Positions 5,613 to 12,041 of a stretch of DNA of 12,041 nucleotides are shown here, piece after piece. The position numbers and the translations under genes were made by a program. Numbering within the stretch: position 1 is the stretch's first letter; each line of letters begins with the position of its first letter. This DNA is from Defluviitaleaceae bacterium. GTDB taxonomy: Bacteria > Bacillota > Clostridia > Lachnospirales > WRAA01. The stretch covers positions 1-12,041 of the forward strand of contig WRAA01000038.1 in NCBI GenBank assembly GCA_009780445.1, given 5' to 3'. Under the pieces are notes generated by a model that was not told the origin of the DNA, searched no databases, and saw only the letters and a list, made by a program, of their open reading frames with translations.

Positions 5613-7793
5613 ATGCATAAACTGATAAAGTCAATGATATTAGCGGGTTCCATCGCCGCGGCGGCTCCGACGGTTGTGTCGGCGCAAACGGCGGCCGGCG
5701 AAAGCCCCATATCCCTCGCCATAAACAACACCATCATCCACGACCTCGACGCCCCGCCCGTGATCTACAACGACTTCACCCTTGTGCCGGCCCGGGACGT
5801 TTTCGAAAGCCTTGGCGCACAAGTCGGCTGGGTTCCGCCCACGCAGGAGATCTTCGTGAGCTTCGGCGAAAGCGTCCTCTCCATGCAGGTAGACAGCCGT
5901 CACGCCAATGTCGGCGGAAGCTTGATCGAAATGAGTATCCCGCCCCGAATCATCAACGACCGCACAATGATCCCCCTGCGCTTCGTAAGCGAGGCCTTCG
6001 GCTTCGGCGTCTACTGGGATCCTCACCAACGCATAGCCCACGTGTCAAGCCCCGGCATCGACATCCTGCAGGCGGGCGGCTTCCCCGATAACTTCGTGCT
6101 GCCGCAGATCGACCTTCCCGGCCAAGAACCCGCGCCGACTGCCCCGCCGGAGCCAATGCCGCAGGTGCAGAACGAACACGGCCGGCCGCTGGGTTCCGCG
6201 CAGGAAACCAACGGCACCATGCCGCGCGACATCTCCCCCTTTGCGATACCGGCGCAGAGCCACCCCCGCGTTAGCCTTACCGCCGTGAACGACGCTTCGG
6301 CGGAGGTGTTCCTTGAGATGGTGTCCTATGGCCTGACGGCGGACGGCCCCATCAGCCGGGTGGACAAGCTCTTCCTCTACGGCAACCGCATCGTGCTGGA
6401 CATCCACAATTCCGCAAACAGCCTGCCGTCTGTAACGCCCATGTCCTCCCAGTTTGTCAGACAGGTGCGCACCAGTTCCACGGGCAACAACGTCACCCGC
6501 GTGGTGTTCGACCTCCACGACACCTTCGACACCGCCGTAACGATCTCGGAGGATCGCCGCAGGGTGTTCCTCAGCTTCCCGAAGAATAACGCGACCGGCC
6601 TCACCTTCGACACAACGGAGACACGCGACACTCTCACCATCGACCTAAACTTTGAGCCGCGGCACAGCATCTCCTTCCGCGCCAACCCGAACCGTTTCGT
6701 CATCGACCTCCCTGGCACATCCGTGGAGGGCTTGCAGAATGTGTACGCGCAGGGGCGGTTCGTCTCCGGCATTACCGCGGAGCAGTATTCGGCCACGCTC
6801 GGCCGCGTAACCGTACACCTTAGCGGCGAAATCTCGATGCAGTCGAGTGTTGACGGCAACAGCCTTGTGGTCTCCGTCACCGCGCCCACCCACCGCAACA
6901 TCAGCTTCGACCACAGTACGCGCTCCATCGTGGTACACAAGGCCGGCCTGGGCATACAAACATCCGCAATCACCCGCCACGACGAATATCTGCAGCTGCG
7001 CTATACCCTGCACATGGGCTACAACCTCCTGCACCACCTTGGCTACGGCAGCCTGCCGGTTGACGACGAATTCCTGGAGGCCGTGCGGATCCACACCGAC
7101 GACGCCGGGCAGACAAGCCTTATCATTTCCCAGCGGCGTATCATGGCCTTTGTGGTGGAAGAGAGCGCGGAAAACATCTATATCCGCGCGCGTCTGCCGC
7201 GGGAGGTTCACGCGCATATCGTGGTTATCGACCCCGGCCACGGCGGAAGCGACGCCGGCGCGGTACACGGCGGCCGGTACGAAAAAACGCTGAACCTGCA
7301 AATGTCCGCAAAGATCATCAACAATATCCGCCAAAGCGGATACATACAGGTCTACACTACGCGTATCGACGACACCTTCGTGTCTCTGGAGGATCGCGCG
7401 CGCTTCGCCAACGAGCTGGGCGACCTCTTCATCTCCGTACACAACAACGCCGTGGACGTGCGCCGCGGCGGCAACCCCGCCACAAACGGCGCCGAAACCT
7501 TCTACTGGCCGCGCCCCAACGCAGACCCCAACGCCATCACCTCCCGCGAGGCGTCGGACATCATCCACGACAGGCTGATCGCAAAAACGGGCCAGAACGA
7601 CCGCGGCGTGCGTCAGGCGCAGTTCGTGGTGCTAAGCCAGACTACAATGCCGGCCGTGTTCCTGGAAGTCGGCTTTATGACCAACGCGGAGGAGCTTCAG
7701 CGGCTTGCCGACCCGATATTCCAGCAGCTGGTTGCCGACGCGGTATACGCCGGCATACGCGAAGTGTTCGCGGTATACGCACCCAGGAGGTAA
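5613..7793 (+). CDS. Secreted N-acetylmuramoyl-L-alanine amidase (Amidase_3) with Cu-amine-oxidase-N-like and AMIN-like domains
   Basis: A 726-residue exported zinc amidase that cleaves the bond between muramic acid and L-alanine in peptidoglycan. Residues 1-24 form a signal peptide (KLIKS, a hydrophobic core, VVSAQ). About 30-148 match the copper-amine-oxidase-N-like domain common in clostridial wall proteins (LVPARDVFESLGAQVGW and MIPLRFVSEAFGFGVYWD blocks). A Pro-rich linker follows (about 150-200). About 220-530 hold two or three AMIN-like beta modules, probably for wall targeting. About 535-722 are the catalytic domain, with zinc ligands H543 (DPGHGG), E557 (YEKTLNL) and H610 (SVHNNA) and catalytic E685 (FLEVGFMTN), all intact. 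Start ATG 5613 has GGAGG 5 bases ahead and a good promoter. The DUF402 gene starts two bases after its stop, so the genes form one operon. Roles in cell separation or sporulation lysis cannot be told apart here. Confidence 0.95.
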   Translation: MHKLIKSMILAGSIAAAAPTVVSAQTAAGESPISLAINNTIIHDLDAPPVIYNDFTLVPARDVFESLGAQVGWVPPTQEIFVSFGESVLSMQVDSRHANVGGSLIEMSIPPRIINDRTMIPLRFVSEAFGFGVYWDPHQRIAHVSSPGIDILQAGGFPDNFVLPQIDLPGQEPAPTAPPEPMPQVQNEHGRPLGSAQETNGTMPRDISPFAIPAQSHPRVSLTAVNDASAEVFLEMVSYGLTADGPISRVDKLFLYGNRIVLDIHNSANSLPSVTPMSSQFVRQVRTSSTGNNVTRVVFDLHDTFDTAVTISEDRRRVFLSFPKNNATGLTFDTTETRDTLTIDLNFEPRHSISFRANPNRFVIDLPGTSVEGLQNVYAQGRFVSGITAEQYSATLGRVTVHLSGEISMQSSVDGNSLVVSVTAPTHRNISFDHSTRSIVVHKAGLGIQTSAITRHDEYLQLRYTLHMGYNLLHHLGYGSLPVDDEFLEAVRIHTDDAGQTSLIISQRRIMAFVVEESAENIYIRARLPREVHAHIVVIDPGHGGSDAGAVHGGRYEKTLNLQMSAKIINNIRQSGYIQVYTTRIDDTFVSLEDRARFANELGDLFISVHNNAVDVRRGGNPATNGAETFYWPRPNADPNAITSREASDIIHDRLIAKTGQNDRGVRQAQFVVLSQTTMPAVFLEVGFMTNAEELQRLADPIFQQLVADAVYAGIREVFAVYAPRR

Positions 7794-7795
7794 CC

Positions 7796-8290
7796 ATGCC
7801 GGCCAAGCCCGCCACGCCCACAATCTACAGGCGCAGATACATCCCCGACGAAAAGGTGTGCCTGCGCGACGACACTATAATCTTCCACAAGGACAACATA
7901 ATGCTGACAAAATGGGCGACCCTGCGCCCGCGCCGCGATTTCGACAGCGGCCTGTCGTGCTACTTCATGGACAAGGGCGTGAAGGTCAGCAAGTTCTTCC
8001 TGCACGGAGACCTGTGCTATCACTACATCGACATTATCGAGACACAGATAGACCCCGCTTCCGGCGAGATCGTGTTCAACGACCTGCTGATAGACATTAT
8101 CATCGAGAACAACGGCTTCGTGAAGGTTGTGGATCTGGATCAGATTCCCGCCGCGCTTGAGTCAGGCCTTATCACCGTGGAGCAGTCCATGTACGCGCTG
8201 AAAAGCTGCGCGTGGGTGCTGGGCGTGATCTACAAGGGTGACTTCGACGAGCTTCTGGGCCGGTTCGACCACAACAGCGGCCGGTGTTAA
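7796..8290 (+). CDS. DUF402-domain protein (possible nucleoside di-/triphosphate phosphatase relative)
   Basis: A 164-residue protein. Residues about 50-135 carry the DUF402 pattern: a strand ending in YHYIDI (75-80), an acidic NDLLIDIII block (95-103) and the helix IPAALESGLITVEQ (117-130). Related short proteins in Staphylococcus and Bacillus hydrolyse nucleoside tri- and diphosphates, and others are fused to RNA-binding domains. I would not assign a substrate from sequence. Its first 20 residues are basic (YRRRYIP). AGGAGG (7785-7790) lies in the last codons of the amidase gene, 5 bases before ATG 7796, so its translation is tied to that gene. RadC follows 3 bases after its stop. Confidence 0.82.
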   Translation: MPAKPATPTIYRRRYIPDEKVCLRDDTIIFHKDNIMLTKWATLRPRRDFDSGLSCYFMDKGVKVSKFFLHGDLCYHYIDIIETQIDPASGEIVFNDLLIDIIIENNGFVKVVDLDQIPAALESGLITVEQSMYALKSCAWVLGVIYKGDFDELLGRFDHNSGRC

Positions 8291-8293
8291 CCT

Positions 8294-8992
8294 ATGGGCG
8301 ACGACAAGAACCCGCACGCGGGGCATCGGGACAGAATGAAGGAACGCTATATCGTCAACGGATTCGAAGGTTTCAGCGACCACGAGATCCTCGAGATCCT
8401 CCTGTACTACTGCTACAGCCCGCGCCTCGACACCAACAAGGTCGCCCACAGGATGATCGAGCAGTTCGGCTCCCTGCACAACCTCTTCGACGCGGGCGTT
8501 AACGAGATCGTAGAGCGTTGCAAGGTCACAAAGCACGTGGCCGTGATGGTCTCCATGGTGCCGCAGCTTGCCCGCAGCTACAACCTTAGCAAGTGGCGCA
8601 AGCGTGCGCGCCTCACAACATCCAAGCAGTCCGGCGAATATTGCAAATCCCTGTTCCTGGGCGAAGTCAACGAGTGCATGTACGTGATCTGCCTGAACCA
8701 CCAACGCTACATCATCCACACCGAAAAGGTCTCGGAAGGCTCCTTGACCCAAACCATGGTCTACCCCCGCCTCATCGTGCAAACCGCCCTCACGCACAAG
8801 GCCGTGGCGATAATTCTCGCGCACAACCACCCCGGGGGCGCGCTAACCGCCTCCAAGTCAGACATCGACCTCACCCAGCTTATCATCAAGGCTCTCGACG
8901 CTATCGACATCACCATCGACGACCACATCATCATTGCGGGCGAGAGCTACCTAAGCTTTTCGGAAAAGAGGCTCCTGCCCTACTGGTATTAA
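8294..8992 (+). CDS. radC: RadC-family JAB/JAMM-domain protein (UPF0758)
   Basis: A 232-residue protein of the RadC family. Residues about 10-90 are the helix-hairpin-helix-like N-terminal part (GHRDRMKERYIVNGFEGFSDHEILEILLYY is typical). Residues about 107-230 are the JAMM metalloprotease-like domain, with E144, H177-x-H179 (AHNHPGG) and D190 as the expected zinc-site residues. The usual HPSG reads HPGG here; the metal ligands are intact. Despite the name, a role in DNA repair is not established for the family and the biochemical activity is unknown. The start is 3 bases after the DUF402 stop and has no obvious Shine-Dalgarno, so it probably depends on translational coupling. It is likely the last gene of the amidase operon; no terminator is visible before 9067. 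Confidence 0.92.
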   Translation: MGDDKNPHAGHRDRMKERYIVNGFEGFSDHEILEILLYYCYSPRLDTNKVAHRMIEQFGSLHNLFDAGVNEIVERCKVTKHVAVMVSMVPQLARSYNLSKWRKRARLTTSKQSGEYCKSLFLGEVNECMYVICLNHQRYIIHTEKVSEGSLTQTMVYPRLIVQTALTHKAVAIILAHNHPGGALTASKSDIDLTQLIIKALDAIDITIDDHIIIAGESYLSFSEKRLLPYWY

Positions 8993-9066
8993 TCCGGCAT
9001 TTCCTCATACAAATTGCTTGCACCATCGTATATGTACATAGCAAATAAATATCCGGAGGGCATAAC

Positions 9067-9303
9067 ATGAAGAGATTATACCGTTCCACCACCGACGCAA
9101 AGATCTGCGGAATATGCGGAGGCCTTGGCGAATATTTCAGCCTTGACCCCGTGCTGTTCCGGGCTGTCGCGATTCTTATGATCATCGGCACAACAATCGT
9201 CCCGGGCATCATCGTGTATTTCCTGCTGGCCCTGATCATCCCCAAGGAACCGTCGCACAGGCACTATCACGACGACATCTACCACGACAACAACCGTAAC
9301 TGA
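9067..9303 (+). CDS. Small PspC-domain membrane protein with His/Asp-rich tail
   Basis: A 78-residue protein. The first 60 residues match the PspC domain: KRLYRSTTDAKICGICGGLGEYF, then DPVLFRAVAILMII, then a hydrophobic segment (about 42-59), giving one or two membrane passes. PspC-domain proteins work in envelope-stress responses in proteobacteria; short stand-alone forms are common in Firmicutes and their role is less clear. The tail (residues 63-78) has four His and several Asp residues (SHRHYHDDIYHD), which could bind a divalent metal. GGAGGG (9055-9060) lies 6 bases before ATG. The gene is 74 bases after radC and is followed by a GC-rich hairpin. No clear promoter was found in the gap. 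Confidence 0.88.
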   Translation: MKRLYRSTTDAKICGICGGLGEYFSLDPVLFRAVAILMIIGTTIVPGIIVYFLLALIIPKEPSHRHYHDDIYHDNNRN

Positions 9304-9313
9304 GAACCATGCA

Positions 9314-9337
9314 AGGGCGGGTACTTCACACCGCCCT
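9314..9337 (+). terminator. Probable intrinsic terminator after the PspC gene
   Basis: AGGGCGG (9314-9320) and CCGCCCT (9331-9337) form a 7-bp GC-rich stem with a 10-base loop, 11 bases after the PspC stop. It is followed by ATTTAG, a poor T-run, so termination may be partial. Confidence 0.5.
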
Positions 9338-9345
9338 ATTTAGTT

Positions 9346-9543
9346 GCGAAATATCAGGGCAAACGCATGAAGAAATATTTCAGATAACAATGCAAACTGC
9401 TACACCGCGGAAGGGCTCGGGAAACGAAGCGTTTCCCGACCGCCTTTGTGGTCAAGGTTCTTTCCCAAAGTATCTCGCGGAAATCCCGCTCTTGGATTTT
9501 CGCGAAGGGCAAACGCTTCATGCGTTTGCCCGGCGAAATATCA
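9346..9543. mobile_element. Probable MITE-like element, about 175 bp, with terminal inverted and flanking direct repeats
   Basis: GGGCAAACGCATGAAG at 9357-9372 is repeated as a perfect 16-base reverse complement at 9516-9531. Outside these lie two copies of GCGAAATATCA in the same orientation (9346-9356 directly adjacent; 9533-9543 after one extra G). Terminal inverted repeats inside an 11-bp direct repeat are the hallmark of a transposed element with target duplication. The interior (9357-9531) has no credible gene. Direct repeats of 10-12 bp are known for some IS4/IS231-type elements, so a transposase of that kind might act in trans; this is inference. The alternative is a cluster of REP-like palindromes. 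The element fills the gap between the PspC terminator and the DUF4364 promoter. Confidence 0.65.
9417..9531. repeat. Array of three strong hairpins inside the MITE-like element
   Basis: Hairpin 1: 9417-9426/9430-9439, 10 bp, loop AAG. Hairpin 2: 9475-9486/9494-9505, 12 bp with one G.T pair, 7-base loop. Hairpin 3: 9507-9516/9522-9531, 10 bp, loop TTCAT; it overlaps the right terminal repeat. Hairpins 1 and 3 share the pattern GGG(C)AAACG...CGTTT(G)CCC, so they look like related units. They would fold equally well in RNA if the element is transcribed. Confidence 0.7.
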
Positions 9544-9550
9544 TTATATG

Positions 9551-9579
9551 TTGACTTATCGTGTCAAAATTGTTATCAT
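9551..9579 (+). promoter_or_regulatory. Sigma-A-type promoter for the DUF4364-MFS unit
   Basis: TTGACT (9551-9556), a 17-base spacer and TATCAT (9574-9579) form a good promoter just outside the right direct repeat of the MITE-like element. TTGAC (9551-9555) and GTCAA (9563-9567) make a small inverted repeat over the -35, a possible operator. Transcription from about 9586 would reach the TTG start at 9610. Confidence 0.7.
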
Positions 9580-9609
9580 CTTTATGAACGCAGAAAAGGG
9601 GGAGCGGTT

Positions 9610-10164
9610 TTGCCCGATTTACCGGATACGGACGCGCTGAAGCTGGCCGACAACAAGCCGATGATTCTCTACTTGCTCGACAAAATAGACATGCCCATGA
9701 CAAACGCGCAGATCACCGACTTCTTTGTGTCGGAAAACCTGCTGACATACTTCGAGCTTCAACAGCTTCTGGCAAAGATGGTGGACGATACCTACTTGGA
9801 AAAGTATGTAGACAGCAACACCGCGCGCTACACCGTCACAGACACCGGAGCGCAAACCCTCGAGCTTCTGGAAAAACGCGTGCCGCAGCCCGCCCGCTCC
9901 AAAATCAACACCTTCATAAGCGAGAACCGCAGGCTGATCAAGAAGGCCTACGAAATCACATCCAACTACTTCTACGACCACCAAACGGGCGAGTTTATCG
10001 TAAAGTGCGGTGCATATGACGGAGACACAACTTTGATGGAAATAGCAATCTCAGTGGTAACGCGCGAACAGGCAAAGCTGATATGCCGCAACTGGAAAGC
10101 AAACGTAAACAAGGTATACGGCAGGTTCCTGGATCTGCTGATGGATGAAGAGGCCGGTGCTTGA
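9610..10164 (+). CDS. DUF4364-family winged-helix protein (probable regulator)
   Basis: A 184-residue protein matching the DUF4364 family of Clostridia, small PadR/MarR-like winged-helix proteins without an assigned target. The family block is LADNKPMILYLLDKIDMPMTNAQITDFFVSENLLTYFELQQLL near the N-terminus, followed by a wing with YLEKYVDSNTARYTVTDTG. The C-terminal half (about 100-184) has the family's helix-strand mix and no membrane segment. The reading frame is open from 9448, but I start at TTG 9610. It follows AGGGGGAG (9597-9604) by 5 bases, lies about 25 bases after a good promoter, and the upstream part falls inside the MITE-like element without homology. The stop overlaps the next gene's ATG by one base, which suggests it may regulate the transporter. 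Confidence 0.85.
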   Translation: MPDLPDTDALKLADNKPMILYLLDKIDMPMTNAQITDFFVSENLLTYFELQQLLAKMVDDTYLEKYVDSNTARYTVTDTGAQTLELLEKRVPQPARSKINTFISENRRLIKKAYEITSNYFYDHQTGEFIVKCGAYDGDTTLMEIAISVVTREQAKLICRNWKANVNKVYGRFLDLLMDEEAGA

Positions 10165-11363
10165 TGATATCAAAACTGCGCAGCCTCTACCCCGAAGGCT
10201 CGTCACGCCGGATCATACTAATGTTCATACTCATGAACGCCTTCGGATTCTTCGCGCTTTCCGGGCCGCGGGGTTTTATCATAGCCTTTCTTGAATACGA
10301 AGGCTTCACCGCCGGCACAATCGGCCCCATGATATCAATGATGGCGGCCTTCGGGATCATCGGCTCCTTCACCATAGGCTTCCTGTGCGACAAAATCGGG
10401 CGCATCAAGCCCTTCTACTTTGTGCTGATGGTCATGGCTCTTTTCGCCGCCTTTGTGATATACTCCTGGCGGCCGCCGCCTGTTATCATGTTCATGGCTA
10501 TGGCGGTGATGGGCATGTCCCTCATGACCTGTGTGCAGCTTGTGGACAGCTGGGTGCTGGAATCCGGCGAGGCGGCGCGGCAGGCCTACGGCAAGGCGCG
10601 CGGCGCGGGTGCCTTCGGCTGGGCGCTGGGGCTTATGACGCTGGGCGCGTTGGTGTCGGCGCTGGGATATTCGGCAATGCCCTTCATATCGCTGGCCTTC
10701 GCCGCCATAGCCTTCGGCATAGCCCGCAAAATACCGGACGCCCGCAAGACCAAGCACGGCAAGGCAATCTCGGTTAAGTCGCTGAAGGAGCTGTTCGCAA
10801 ACTACCGGTACATATATCTGCTGATCACGACATTCCTAATCTTCGGGATGGTCTCGGCGGAATGGGTGCTTAACAGCATAAAGGCGGCACAGCTCGGCAC
10901 ACCCGTCACCTTCGGCATCTTCGCCGGCACCATGGCCATGATAGAAGTTCCGTTCTACGCGCTCTTCGGGCGTATCGCGAAGAGGTTCAAGATAACACAT
11001 ATCTTCGCCTTCGGCGCGTCTGTGTACATTGTGCGGATCGCGCTGATGGGGCTTGCGCCAAGCATCGGCATTATGACGCTTATCGCGCTGACAAACGCCT
11101 TCGCCTACGCGCCGTGCTACATGTGTACGAAGATGCTGATAGACGCCGAGGTTCCCGCGCACCTTAAAACCACGGGGCAGCTTATCGCCGCGGCGGTGTT
11201 CAGCGGGCTTGCCGGCATAGTGTTTCCCACGGCCATCGGGCTTATCGCCGGCGCGGTCGGGCTTGAACGGGCATTCTTCCTGCTTGCGGGCTTCGCCGTT
11301 GTGCCGTTTGTGCTTGCGCTGATATTTGTGTACATCAAGGCTTCGGCAGAAGCAACAAGCTAG
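10164..11363 (+). CDS. Major facilitator superfamily transporter
   Basis: A 399-residue membrane protein with about 12 predicted membrane helices split by a cytoplasmic loop (about 190-215: RKIPDARKTKHGK...). The MFS motif A is seen as GFLCDKIGR (72-80) after helix 2. The stretch DSWVLESGEAARQAYGKARGAGAFGWALG (128-156) resembles the helix 4-5 region of the sugar/nucleoside-type MFS_1-like branch, but the substrate cannot be read. Transport is presumably proton-driven. ATG 10164 is preferred to TTG 10161 because it overlaps the DUF4364 stop as TGATG; AAGAGG lies about 10 bases ahead. The UMP kinase gene starts 34 bases after the stop with no terminator between, so it may be co-transcribed. Confidence 0.9.
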   Translation: MISKLRSLYPEGSSRRIILMFILMNAFGFFALSGPRGFIIAFLEYEGFTAGTIGPMISMMAAFGIIGSFTIGFLCDKIGRIKPFYFVLMVMALFAAFVIYSWRPPPVIMFMAMAVMGMSLMTCVQLVDSWVLESGEAARQAYGKARGAGAFGWALGLMTLGALVSALGYSAMPFISLAFAAIAFGIARKIPDARKTKHGKAISVKSLKELFANYRYIYLLITTFLIFGMVSAEWVLNSIKAAQLGTPVTFGIFAGTMAMIEVPFYALFGRIAKRFKITHIFAFGASVYIVRIALMGLAPSIGIMTLIALTNAFAYAPCYMCTKMLIDAEVPAHLKTTGQLIAAAVFSGLAGIVFPTAIGLIAGAVGLERAFFLLAGFAVVPFVLALIFVYIKASAEATS

Positions 11364-11397
11364 AACAGAAACAACGACATAGAAGGGATTGCTGGAA

Positions 11398-12041
11398 TTG
11401 TTCAAAAGAGTTATAATCAAGGTGAGCGGCGAACAGCTTGCCGGCGGCAGCGACGTAGAGCATTTCGACAACACGTTCCCCCGGCGCATTGTGCAAGAGG
11501 TGAACAGCGTGAGCAAGCGCGGCTGCCAGGTCTGCCTGGTTGTCGGCGGCGGCAACATCTGGCGCGGCCGCGACGCAAGCCCGGACATGGACAAGGCAAA
11601 GGCGCACCACATGGGAATGCTGGCCACGATCATCAACGCCATCTACCTGGCGGATCAATTCAGGCAATACGGCGGCTGCAAGGCCATGGTCATGACACCC
11701 TTCGACCTCAACGGAATGACAACACGCTACAACCGCGAGGCCGCCGGGCAGTTCATGGAGCAAGGCCACATACCGATATTCGCCGGCGGCAGCGGCCACC
11801 CCTTCCTTTCCACAGACACCATCACGGCGATCAGAGCCTGCGAACTGGCAGTCGACGCTGTGCTGTACGGCAAGACGGTAAGCTCCGTCTACGACAAAGA
11901 CCCGCGCCGGCACGACGACGCCCGGCGCTTCCGCACAGTGTCCTACGACACGGTGCTGCACGAAAACCTGGACGTAGCAGACATCGCCGCCCTAAGCATC
12001 ACTCACGGCGAAAACCTGGCCTCCGTGGTCTTTGGCATCGC
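11398..12041 (+). CDS. pyrH: UMP kinase (PyrH), divergent clostridial type, 3' end cut by window
   Basis: The 214 visible residues are a bacterial UMP kinase of the amino-acid-kinase fold, which phosphorylates UMP to UDP with ATP. Seen are the phosphate-binding KVSGE (8-12), VVGGGNIWRGR (48-58), MGMLATIIN (72-80), FAGGSGHPFLSTDT (128-141) and VYDKDP (164-169). About 20-25 C-terminal residues are missing at the window edge; the usual length is about 235-240. Two UMP-contact positions known from E. coli differ: the Asp before HMGMLA (Asp77) is H70, and Asn140 of TGNPFFTT is H134. The GHP and MTPF features recall the UMP kinases of Lachnospiraceae as I remember them. Start TTG 11398 gives MFKRVIIKVSGE, with GAAGGG (11382-11387) 10 bases ahead; CTG 11392 and TTG 11389 are alternatives. 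The upstream neighbour is an MFS gene, not the common rpsB-tsf pair. Confidence 0.9.
   Translation, partial: MFKRVIIKVSGEQLAGGSDVEHFDNTFPRRIVQEVNSVSKRGCQVCLVVGGGNIWRGRDASPDMDKAKAHHMGMLATIINAIYLADQFRQYGGCKAMVMTPFDLNGMTTRYNREAAGQFMEQGHIPIFAGGSGHPFLSTDTITAIRACELAVDAVLYGKTVSSVYDKDPRRHDDARRFRTVSYDTVLHENLDVADIAALSITHGENLASVVFGI

Noticed and set aside
6645..7568. A 307-codon minus-strand frame inside the amidase gene
   Set aside because: It is antisense to the catalytic and AMIN-like regions of a clear enzyme, with Val/His/Ala-rich composition and no ribosome binding site or homology.
9020..9066. A promoter for the PspC gene (TTGCTT with TACATA)
   Set aside because: The spacer is only 15 bases and both hexamers are poor matches, so I do not list it.
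9346..9543. CRISPR-like repeat arrangement
   Set aside because: Only two copies of the short direct repeat exist and the spacing is 176 bases; the inverted repeats fit a transposed element instead.
9309..9554. An 81-codon + frame across the MITE-like element
   Set aside because: Its sequence simply follows the hairpin repeats, there is no ribosome binding site and no recognisable domain.
10836..11961. Long minus-strand frames opposite the MFS and pyrH genes
   Set aside because: They are His/Arg/Ala-rich shadows of GC-rich genes whose sense products have clear family motifs.

Overview
The window looks like a chromosomal stretch from a GC-rich member of the Clostridia (Firmicutes). The case rests on the gene set: TrmK next to a Nif3-like protein, a spore-forming sigma-G remnant, an amidase with a Cu-amine-oxidase-N-like domain and AMIN modules, DUF4364 and a clostridial-type UMP kinase. 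Most genes have strong GGAGG-type ribosome binding sites and GTG/TTG starts are used. No rRNA, tRNA, CRISPR array or phage gene was seen.

Layout. (1) 124-3154, + strand, tightly packed: trmK, a Nif3-like metal protein, a GntR/FCD regulator and a nitrilase-superfamily amidase. A 12-bp-arm palindrome sits on the nif3 stop codon just before the GntR ribosome binding site. (2) 3248-3649: a small VOC/PhnB-like protein, facing a 3'-truncated sigma-G gene (3656-3961, - strand). (3) 4043-4076: a strong bidirectional terminator. (4) 4140-5447, - strand: an unrecognised cytoplasmic protein, probably a beta-propeller followed by a coiled coil. (5) An AT-rich divergent promoter region, then 5613-8992: a secreted N-acetylmuramoyl-L-alanine amidase, a DUF402 protein and a RadC-family protein, an evident operon. 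(6) 9067-9303: a small PspC-domain membrane protein with a His-rich tail. (7) 9346-9543: a probable MITE of about 175 bp (16-bp perfect terminal inverted repeats inside 11-bp direct repeats) packed with hairpins. (8) 9610-12041: a DUF4364 winged-helix protein read from a TTG start behind a good sigma-A promoter, an MFS transporter overlapping it by one base, and a divergent UMP kinase cut by the window end.

How the genes relate. The trmK-nif3 pair is a conserved Firmicute housekeeping pair; the GntR regulator and amidase behind it look like an added metabolic module. The amidase operon joins cell-wall hydrolysis with two poorly understood conserved proteins. Best leads are the MITE, the sigma-G fragment that keeps RNA-polymerase-binding regions but lacks promoter-reading regions, the unrecognised propeller/coiled-coil protein, and the UMP kinase with changed residues at UMP-binding positions. 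I do not see a clearly new multi-gene system.
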